From Leptofilum sp050292445 (GTDB lineage: Bacteria > Chloroflexota > Anaerolineae > Promineifilales > Promineifilaceae), in assembly GCA_050292445.1 (NCBI GenBank), contig JBNKLQ010000241.1, positions 1 through 9,437 on the forward strand: a DNA stretch of 9,437 nt. Direction: 5' to 3'. The notes beneath the pieces were generated by a model. The model did not search any database. It saw only the letters and a program-made list of their open reading frames with translations, and was not told the DNA's origin. The translations under genes were made by a program, and so were the position numbers. Positions 4,098 to 9,437 of the stretch are shown in pieces; the first letter of the stretch is position 1, and each line of letters begins with the position of its first letter.

Positions 4098-6148
4098 GCG
4101 AAAACAAGACCCCTCAAGAAGGAAAAGAGCGCATTGGTGTTTATGTTTGCCACTGCGGTTCGAATATTTCAGCCACTGTTGATGTGGAAGATGTGGCCGT
4201 TTGGTCTAAAGAAGCCTTGGGCGATGATGGTGTCGTCGTCTCACGCGACTACAAGTTTATGTGCTCCAGCCTGGGCCAAGAAATGATCGAGCGGGACATC
4301 CAGGAAGAAGGGTTAACGCGGGTGGTTGTGGCTGCCTGTTCGCCCCATCTCCATGAGCAAACATTCCGTGGTGCCTGCGACCGGGCTGGCCTGAACAGCT
4401 ATCTCTGTGAACTGGTCTCTATCCGTGAGCAAGTGTCGTGGGTGCATACCGACAAGGTGGCAGCCACAGCCAAAGCAAAGGCAGTTTTGGCCGGTGGCGT
4501 GGAGCGCGTGATTGAAAACGAACCGCTAGAGCCGCTGCATGTGCCCATCGACGCCCGTACGCTGGTGGTTGGCGGGGGCATTGCCGGTATTCAGGCGGCT
4601 TTGGAAATTGCCGACTCTGGGCACAAGGTGTATCTGGTGGAGCGTGAACCGTCGATTGGCGGCCATATGGCCCAGTTCGACAAAACGTTCCCCACGTTAG
4701 ACTGCGCGGCCTGTATTCTCACGCCCAAGATGGTCTCGGCTGGATCGCATCCCAATATTGACCTGCTCACCTGGAGTGACGTGGAGCGGGTTGAAGGATC
4801 TGTGGGTAACTTTACGGTGACCATCAAGCAGAAGCCGCGCTACATTGATACTGAGCTGTGTACGGGCTGCGGTATTTGTTGGGAGAAGTGCCCTAAGAAG
4901 GTGATCGATACAGATTTTGAGGCGGGTGTGGGTTTTAGAACGGCCGTTTACACCCCGTTTGCCCAAGCCGTCCCCAAATACCCGGTAATCGATCCTGAAT
5001 CCTGTACCTATTTCCATAACGGCAAGTGCCGTGCTTGTGAGAAGTTCTGCCCGACTGAAGCCATTGACTTTGATCAAGAAGAAACGTATCTAACAGTGAC
5101 GGTGGGCAATATTATTCTGGCGACTGGTTTTGATACCTTTGATGCGCGACGGATTCCGCAGTATGGATATGGCCGTCTCGCCAACGTCTTCACCAGCATC
5201 GAATTTGAGCGCATGTGTAACGCCTCTGGCCCTACCAACGGGGCGATTGTGCTGCGCGACGGCCTGACCGAACCCAAAACGGTAGCCATTGTTCACTGCG
5301 TGGGCAGCCGCGACCGTAACTTTAACAACTACTGCTCAGTCATCTGCTGCATGTCCAGCCTTAAGTTTGCCCATCTGGTTAAAGAACGCACGGGGGCCGT
5401 TGTCTACAATTTCTACCTGGACATGCGTACCGCTTACAAAGATTATGATGAGTTCTACCAGCGTCTGCTGGAAGAAGGCACGCTCTTTGTACGTGGGCGC
5501 GTGGCGGAAGTGACCGATGCTGCGCGTATGCCAGGTGAAGAAGGCAAGCTCATCATTCAGGCAGAAGATACGCTGGTTGGCAGGCAGCGGCGCGTTCCGG
5601 TGGATATGGTGATTTTGTCTGTCGGCTTGGAGCCGCGCAAAGATTCAGACGAAGTGGGCAAGAAGTTTGGCATCGCTTGCAGCAGCAATGGCTGGTTCAT
5701 CGAGAAGCATCCCAAGCTGGACCCCGTAGCGACCATGACGGAGGGTATCTTTATTGCCGGGGCAGCTCAAGGCCCCAAGGATATTCCGTCCAGTGTGGCC
5801 CAGGGATCAGCAGCGGCGGCTCGTGTATTGAGCCGCATCAGCGCCGGAGAGATTGAACTAGAGCCGATACGAGCCACTGTGGACGAAGACAAGTGCTCCG
5901 GCTGCCGAATCTGCAACGACCTCTGCCCGTTCAACGCCATCCTCTTCCATGAAGACAGGATGGTGTCGGAAATCAACCATGCGTTGTGCCAGGGCTGTGG
6001 CACCTGTGTGGCCGCTTGTCCGGCAGCGGCAATCAGTGGTACGGGCTTTAGCAATGAGCAAGTGATGGCCCAGATTGATGGCCTGCTGGCTTATAGTCTG
6101 TTCGGCAACGGCCGTCTGCTAGAAATGGCCGAAGCGAGTGAGAGGTAG
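4094..6148 (+). CDS. hdrA: Heterodisulfide reductase subunit A (HdrA), FAD-containing electron-bifurcating subunit
   Basis: Flavoprotein hub of the complex: its FAD takes electron pairs from the hydrogenase module and sends one branch to ferredoxin and one to HdrC/HdrB. The N-terminal domain has cysteines 19, 21, 57 and 82 (VCHCGSNIS; FMCSSLGQ; AACSPHLHE). The thioredoxin-reductase-like domain starts with the dinucleotide motif VVGGGIAG (158-165) and has the HdrA signature DCAACILTPKM (C204, C207). An inserted ferredoxin domain follows, with C256-C259-C262-C266 and C304-C312-C315-C319. The second flavin-binding part includes CVGSRDRNFNNYCSVICC and IAGAAQGPKDIPSSVAQG. The C-terminal ferredoxin domain has C601-C604-C607-C611 and C632-C635-C638-C642. 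At 684 aa this is a full-length, single HdrA without fused modules. GAGGAGG lies 7 nt before the ATG, which overlaps the stop of hdrB; mvhD starts 6 nt downstream. Confidence 0.96.
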   Translation: MSENKTPQEGKERIGVYVCHCGSNISATVDVEDVAVWSKEALGDDGVVVSRDYKFMCSSLGQEMIERDIQEEGLTRVVVAACSPHLHEQTFRGACDRAGLNSYLCELVSIREQVSWVHTDKVAATAKAKAVLAGGVERVIENEPLEPLHVPIDARTLVVGGGIAGIQAALEIADSGHKVYLVEREPSIGGHMAQFDKTFPTLDCAACILTPKMVSAGSHPNIDLLTWSDVERVEGSVGNFTVTIKQKPRYIDTELCTGCGICWEKCPKKVIDTDFEAGVGFRTAVYTPFAQAVPKYPVIDPESCTYFHNGKCRACEKFCPTEAIDFDQEETYLTVTVGNIILATGFDTFDARRIPQYGYGRLANVFTSIEFERMCNASGPTNGAIVLRDGLTEPKTVAIVHCVGSRDRNFNNYCSVICCMSSLKFAHLVKERTGAVVYNFYLDMRTAYKDYDEFYQRLLEEGTLFVRGRVAEVTDAARMPGEEGKLIIQAEDTLVGRQRRVPVDMVILSVGLEPRKDSDEVGKKFGIACSSNGWFIEKHPKLDPVATMTEGIFIAGAAQGPKDIPSSVAQGSAAAARVLSRISAGEIELEPIRATVDEDKCSGCRICNDLCPFNAILFHEDRMVSEINHALCQGCGTCVAACPAAAISGTGFSNEQVMAQIDGLLAYSLFGNGRLLEMAEASER

Positions 6149-6154
6149 AAGATT

Positions 6155-6628
6155 ATGACAGAACAATTTGAACCTACCATCATCGGCTTCACCTGTAACT
6201 GGTGCAGCTATCGGGCGGCCGATTTAGCAGGCACAGCCCGCGTGAAATATCCGCCCAATATTCGCCTCATCCGGCTCATGTGCTCGGGTCGTATCGATCC
6301 CACCTTTATACTCAGAGCGCTGGCGCAAGGAGCCGATGCCGTCATGATTACCGGCTGCCATCCGGGTGAGTGTCATTACCTTGAGCAAAACTACAAGGCG
6401 CTGCGGCGGGTGAAGCTGTTGCAGCGCACCTTGGCGCAGATGGGTATTGAGCCGGGACGGGTCAAGCTGGTTTGGGCCAGCGCCGCTGAAGGCGTCAAAC
6501 TGGCCAAGGAAATCACGACCATTGTAGAAGAGGTGCGGGCGCTGGGGCCGTTGAACTGGCCTGGCCGTCTGCAAAAGGCTAGCAGCAATGGTGTGCCCTT
6601 GCCTGTTTTAGAGGAGGTGCCAGCATGA
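6155..6628 (+). CDS. mvhD: F420-non-reducing hydrogenase iron-sulfur subunit D (MvhD/FlpD family)
   Basis: Small adaptor that passes electrons from the NiFe hydrogenase to HdrA through one iron-sulfur cluster ([2Fe-2S] in the structurally known methanogen complex). Conserved features are FTCNWCSYRAADLAG (C14, C17), RLMCSGRID (C43) and ITGCHPGECHY (C68, C73), all five cysteines of the family. The final 45 residues are a charged helix typical of these proteins. The 157-aa length is somewhat above the usual 130-145, with an extra tail after about residue 135. Its position directly between hdrA and mvhG matches its role as the physical bridge between the Hdr and Mvh halves. AGAGG lies 9 nt before the ATG, and the TGA overlaps the mvhG start. 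Confidence 0.94.
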   Translation: MTEQFEPTIIGFTCNWCSYRAADLAGTARVKYPPNIRLIRLMCSGRIDPTFILRALAQGADAVMITGCHPGECHYLEQNYKALRRVKLLQRTLAQMGIEPGRVKLVWASAAEGVKLAKEITTIVEEVRALGPLNWPGRLQKASSNGVPLPVLEEVPA

Positions 6629-7626
6629 GCGAAAACAACGGAACCAACGGCAAACCAAAATTTGCCATGTATTGGGCTGCCTCATGTGGCGGCTGTGAAA
6701 TTGCCGTACTCAACATTGGCGAGAAGATTCTGGACGTGGACGCCAACTTTGACGTGGTGTTTTGGCCAGTGGCCATGGACGCTAAATACAAAGATGTGGA
6801 AGCGATGCCAGATAAATCCATCACGCTGACGCTGTTTAATGGCGGCATTCGCAACGAAGAAAACGCCCATATGGCCAAGCTGCTGCGCCAAAAGTCGCAA
6901 ATTCTGGTGGCGTTTGGCTCTTGTGCTTCGGAAGGTTGTATTCCGGGCATGGCCAACTTTTCCTCAACGGAACAGATATTCGCAGCAGCTTATGACACTG
7001 TTTCCACGGAAAATCCGGATGGAGTGCGGCCGCAATTCAGCTACGAAATGCCCGAAGGCACCATCACCATTCCCACGTTTAACCCTGTGCTGAAGACGTT
7101 GGATCAGGTGGTTGACGTGGATTACTATATGCCGGGCTGCCCGCCGGAGTCGCATCAAATTACGGCCGTAATCGAGCTGGTCATCAAAGCATTACATGGC
7201 GAAGCAGAACTGCCGCCGCCAGGCAGTATCATCGGCGCGGGCCACTCAACCGTCTGTGATGAATGCAAGCGCGAGCGCAACGTGAAGAAAATTACCGGGT
7301 TCAAGCGCATCCACGAGGTGGCGGAGATTGATCCAAATCTGTGCCTGCTGGAGCAGGGCATTTTGTGCAATGGTCCAGCCACGCGCAACGGCTGTGGGGC
7401 ACTTTGTCCTGGGGTGAACGCGGCCTGCGTGGGTTGTTACGGCCCAGCGGCAGGTGTGGTGGATTATGGGGCGCGGATGATGACGGCCGTTGCTTCCGTC
7501 ATTGATAGTAGAGACCCTGACGAAATCGACAAAATCCTCGATGGCATCGTTGATCCGGCCGGGTCTTTTTACCGCTTTAGTTTGCCTCATTCGCTATTGC
7601 ACGCGGCGAAAACGGCCGTTAGCTAA
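6625..7626 (+). CDS. mvhG: [NiFe] hydrogenase small subunit, group 3c (MvhG)
   Basis: Electron-transfer small subunit of the soluble hydrogenase. Proximal-cluster ligands are C21 and C24 (ASCGGCE), C100 (AFGSCASEGC) and C172 (MPGCPPES). The C-terminal half, with C211, C214 (CDEC), C240, C248, C257, C261, C268 and C271, can hold two further [4Fe-4S] clusters, giving the three-cluster chain known for MvhG. There is no twin-arginine signal peptide and no membrane anchor, so the enzyme is cytoplasmic, unlike uptake (group 1) hydrogenases. GAGGAGG sits 7 nt upstream of the ATG, which overlaps the mvhD stop; mvhA begins 13 nt after the stop. Linkage to mvhD and hdrA makes group 3c much more likely than the F420-reducing (3a) or NAD-reducing (3d) types. 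Confidence 0.94.
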   Translation: MSENNGTNGKPKFAMYWAASCGGCEIAVLNIGEKILDVDANFDVVFWPVAMDAKYKDVEAMPDKSITLTLFNGGIRNEENAHMAKLLRQKSQILVAFGSCASEGCIPGMANFSSTEQIFAAAYDTVSTENPDGVRPQFSYEMPEGTITIPTFNPVLKTLDQVVDVDYYMPGCPPESHQITAVIELVIKALHGEAELPPPGSIIGAGHSTVCDECKRERNVKKITGFKRIHEVAEIDPNLCLLEQGILCNGPATRNGCGALCPGVNAACVGCYGPAAGVVDYGARMMTAVASVIDSRDPDEIDKILDGIVDPAGSFYRFSLPHSLLHAAKTAVS

Positions 7627-7639
7627 GAGGAGATTTCAC

Positions 7640-9109
7640 ATGGCACGAATAACCATTGATCCCATTACCCGCCTGGAAGGGCACGGCAAGATCGAGATTT
7701 TTCTGAACGATGAAGGCGATGTGGCCAACACTTATTTCCAGATTCCCGAACTGCGCGGCTTTGAACGGTTCTGTGTCGGCCGTCCCGTGGAAGAGATGCC
7801 CGTACTGACTAATCGCATTTGCGGCGTTTGCCCGGAAGCCCACCACATGGCGGCTGCTAAAGCGGGCGATGCCGTCTACGGTGTAGAGCCAACTTCTACC
7901 GCTAAGAAACTGCGCGAACTGCTCTACATGGGTTTCTACTTTACCGATCACACCACCCACTTTTACGCCCTGGGCGGCCCCGATTTTGTCATGGGACCGG
8001 ATGCCCCCGTCGCTGAACGAAACATTTTGGGTGTCATTCACAAAGTGGGGCTGGAGATTGGCGGCAAGGTGATCCAGGCTCGTAAATACGGCCACACCAT
8101 AGTGGAAATGCTGGGCGGTCGCAAGGTGCATCCCTGCACCTCAATTCCTGGTGGTGTTACCAAAGGACTTACCGAAGAAGAACGGCAGCAGATTGAAGAG
8201 ATGGGGCGCTGGGGCATTGAGTTTGCCCAGTTTAGTCTGAAGTTGTTCAGCGACATGGTGCTGGGCAACAAAACCTATTTGGATCTGATCCTGGGCGATA
8301 TTTACACGCACAGAACCCATTACATTGGTCTGGTGGACGAAAACAACCGGGTCAACTTCTACGACGGCAAGGTGAGCGTGGTTGATCCAGACGGCAAGCG
8401 GCTGGGCAAATATGCGCCCAATGAATACACCGATTGGATCGCTGAGCGCGTGGAGCCGTGGACCTACCTCAAATTCCCCTACCTGAAGAAAGTTGGCTGG
8501 AAAGGGTTTGAAGAGGGTAAGGATTCCGGCGTGTACATGGCCACACCGCTGTCGCGGCTGAACGCCGCCGACGGCATGGCTACGCCGCTGGCCCAGGAAC
8601 ATTACGAGCAATTTTACGAGACGCTGGGCGGCAAACCAGTGCATCAGCGCCTGGCTACGCATTGGGCGCGGCTGATCGAGCTGCTCTATTCGGCCGAACG
8701 ACTGGTGGAACTGGCCACGGACGAGGAGATTACCTCACCTGACCTGCACAATGTGCCCACACAGACCCCCACCGAAGGCGTGGGCATTGTGGAAGCGCCG
8801 CGCGGCACGCTGACCCACCATTACTGGACAGATGAACGGGGCGTGTTAACGAAGGTGAATCTGATCGTCGGCACCACGAACAACTATGCACCCATCAGCA
8901 TGTCGATCAAAAAAGCAGCCCAGAGCCTGATTAAGAAAGGCACGGTGGTGAACGAAGGACTGTTGAACATGGTAGAGATGGCCTTCCGCGCTTACGATCC
9001 TTGCTTTGGCTGTGCCACCCACTCCTTGCCGGGGCAGATGCCGCTTGAGGTCACGATCCGAGATGCGGCGGGTGAGCCGGTTGAGGTGCTGAAGCAATTT
9101 TGTCAATAA
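7640..9109 (+). CDS. mvhA: [NiFe] hydrogenase large (catalytic) subunit, group 3c (MvhA)
   Basis: Catalytic subunit that splits H2 at the NiFe(CN)2CO centre. The N-terminus ITIDPITRLEGHGKIEI is typical. The metal ligands are all there: C61 and C64 in RICGVCPEAHH (L1) and C455 and C458 in DPCFGCATH (L2, ending at H461). A 28-residue tail follows H461; in this family a HyaD/HycI-type endopeptidase removes such a tail during maturation, and no such protease or Hyp gene is in the window. The frame stays open upstream to a TTG at 7490, but ATG 7640 is the right start: GAGGAG (7627-7632) is 7 nt before it, the homologous N-terminus begins there, and the longer form would overlap mvhG by more than 130 bases. 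The product is 489 aa. It is the last recognised gene of the hdrCBA-mvhDGA operon. Confidence 0.96.
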   Translation: MARITIDPITRLEGHGKIEIFLNDEGDVANTYFQIPELRGFERFCVGRPVEEMPVLTNRICGVCPEAHHMAAAKAGDAVYGVEPTSTAKKLRELLYMGFYFTDHTTHFYALGGPDFVMGPDAPVAERNILGVIHKVGLEIGGKVIQARKYGHTIVEMLGGRKVHPCTSIPGGVTKGLTEEERQQIEEMGRWGIEFAQFSLKLFSDMVLGNKTYLDLILGDIYTHRTHYIGLVDENNRVNFYDGKVSVVDPDGKRLGKYAPNEYTDWIAERVEPWTYLKFPYLKKVGWKGFEEGKDSGVYMATPLSRLNAADGMATPLAQEHYEQFYETLGGKPVHQRLATHWARLIELLYSAERLVELATDEEITSPDLHNVPTQTPTEGVGIVEAPRGTLTHHYWTDERGVLTKVNLIVGTTNNYAPISMSIKKAAQSLIKKGTVVNEGLLNMVEMAFRAYDPCFGCATHSLPGQMPLEVTIRDAAGEPVEVLKQFCQ

Positions 9110-9152
9110 CGGTATTGGACAGCTGCAGGTCATCCTCAAAAAGGAGATTTAA

Positions 9153-9335
9153 ATGAAATACCGTGTTCATCGACTTGAAGTAAAAAAAGATTCGGCACAA
9201 GAAAAGCTAGAGTTTTTTTTAAACCAATTGGAAGGAGAAGTCCTGTCAATTGTTCCATATGTCTCTCCGACGTTCCAAGGCATGGGCGCAACAGCTAAAG
9301 TCGATTTTTTACTTGTTGTTGAAAAGGTAACTTAA
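9153..9335 (+). CDS. Hypothetical protein, 60 aa
   Basis: Small protein that I do not recognise with confidence. It starts MKYRVHRLEVKKDSAQEKL, has a predicted helix (QEKLEFFLNQL) between two strand-like parts, and ends in the hydrophobic strand KVDFLLVVEKV. The strand-helix-strand layout and the YRVHRLE start recall the small DUF4177-type proteins, but that is only a resemblance. There are no cysteines, no signal peptide and no membrane helix. AAAAAGGAG ends 6 nt before the ATG, a strong site. It begins 43 nt after mvhA with no terminator between, so it may be co-transcribed with the hydrogenase; its more A/T-rich composition differs from that of the operon. A functional link to the complex is inference from position only. 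Confidence 0.7.
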   Translation: MKYRVHRLEVKKDSAQEKLEFFLNQLEGEVLSIVPYVSPTFQGMGATAKVDFLLVVEKVT

Positions 9336-9437
9336 CTCTTACACGCATCAAATTGTTTCATCCAGTGTGTCCTATGATAGAAATGCTTTTGCATCTAGTA
9401 CAGTTGGGCGCAAATAACCCAACAGAAGATAAAGCGT
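9336..9437 (+). other. Right-end non-coding stretch with a small hairpin
   Basis: GTTGGG (9403-9408) pairs with CCCAAC (9418-9423) around a 9-nt loop. No T-run follows within the window, so it is not a clear terminator. A possible short reading frame overlaps it (see the next entry). Confidence 0.3.
9374..9437 (+). CDS. Possible 5' end of a further gene, cut by the window edge
   Basis: ATG at 9374 opens a frame that runs unbroken for 21 codons to the edge (MIEMLLHLVQLGANNPTED...). No good ribosome binding site precedes it (the upstream bases are GTGTGTCCT), and 21 codons is too short to judge. It is recorded only because it is open at the edge. Confidence 0.2.
   Translation, partial: MIEMLLHLVQLGANNPTEDKA

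Larger units (their letters stand above)
80..7619. repeat. Dispersed palindromic octamer ACGGCCGT, ten copies (HIP1-like)
   Basis: Exact copies start at 80, 351, 2900, 3143, 4013, 4940, 6108, 7162, 7483 and 7612. Six are preceded by A (AACGGCCGT). Chance expectation for an 8-mer in this length is about 0.15. All copies are inside genes but in three different frames, read as T-A-V (351, 4940, 7162, 7483, 7612), R-P (80, 3143, 4013) or G-R (2900, 6108), so the constraint is on the DNA. Further near-copies with CGGCCGT occur at about 36, 1080, 1107 and 7777. None of the exact copies is in heliorhodopsin, the minus-strand gene, the intergenic regions, mvhA or the 60-aa gene. Confidence 0.85.

Noticed and set aside
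7490..7639. Longer mvhA start at TTG 7490
   Set aside because: It would overlap mvhG by over 130 bases and adds residues not found at this family's N-terminus; ATG 7640 has a well-spaced GAGGAG site.
7246..9139. Several minus-strand frames of 70-170 codons opposite mvhG and mvhA
   Set aside because: They are shadows of strongly biased codon use in genuine genes, with no ribosome binding sites and no recognisable protein features.
1..9437. CRISPR array, tRNA/rRNA genes, insertion sequences or prophage genes
   Set aside because: No regularly spaced direct repeats, tRNA-like cloverleaf, transposase or integrase reading frames, or terminal inverted repeats were seen.

Overview
The window looks like a bacterial chromosome segment, most likely from a Chloroflexota (Anaerolineae-like) genome. 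This is inferred from four things together: a heliorhodopsin, a bacterial Hdr-Mvh hydrogenase operon, a C-terminal domain typical of large Chloroflexota membrane glycosyltransferases, and two dispersed short-repeat families (an ACGGCCGT octamer and a heptamer tandem array). No rRNA, tRNA, CRISPR array, transposase or integrase is visible.

Layout. Positions 1-734 hold the 3' end of a surface or membrane protein made of two similar beta-sandwich-like modules. A sigma-70-like promoter (739-766) then leads to a heliorhodopsin gene (839-1657) with all signature residues, including the retinal lysine. A long-loop hairpin (1690-1744) separates it from a convergent, unrecognised 86-aa gene on the minus strand (1754-2014). 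The intergenic region 2018-2511 is not empty. It has a promoter for the minus-strand gene, a large imperfect dyad (2118-2157), a plus-strand promoter (2215-2246), a compact multi-stem RNA fold (2252-2367) and a very strong intrinsic terminator (2376-2407). I could not assign this RNA to a known family; it is the best candidate here for something undescribed.

From 2512 to 9109 runs one tightly packed operon, hdrC-hdrB-hdrA-mvhD-mvhG-mvhA. It encodes a complete soluble electron-bifurcating hydrogenase/heterodisulfide-reductase complex. H2 is oxidised at the NiFe site of MvhA and electrons pass through the FeS clusters of MvhG and the cluster of MvhD to the FAD of HdrA. There they are split between low-potential ferredoxin and, via HdrC, the CCG-type catalytic subunit HdrB. 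The natural disulfide acceptor in bacteria of this kind is not evident from the sequence. Three of the junctions are ATGA overlaps with the same GAGGAGG-7 nt-ATGAGC layout, which suggests strict translational coupling.

A 60-aa unrecognised gene (9153-9335) with a good ribosome binding site follows the operon. The last 100 bases hold a small hairpin and possibly the first codons of another gene.

The palindromic octamer ACGGCCGT occurs ten times where about 0.15 copies are expected by chance, in all three reading frames. This points to a DNA-level (HIP1-like) signal rather than a protein motif.
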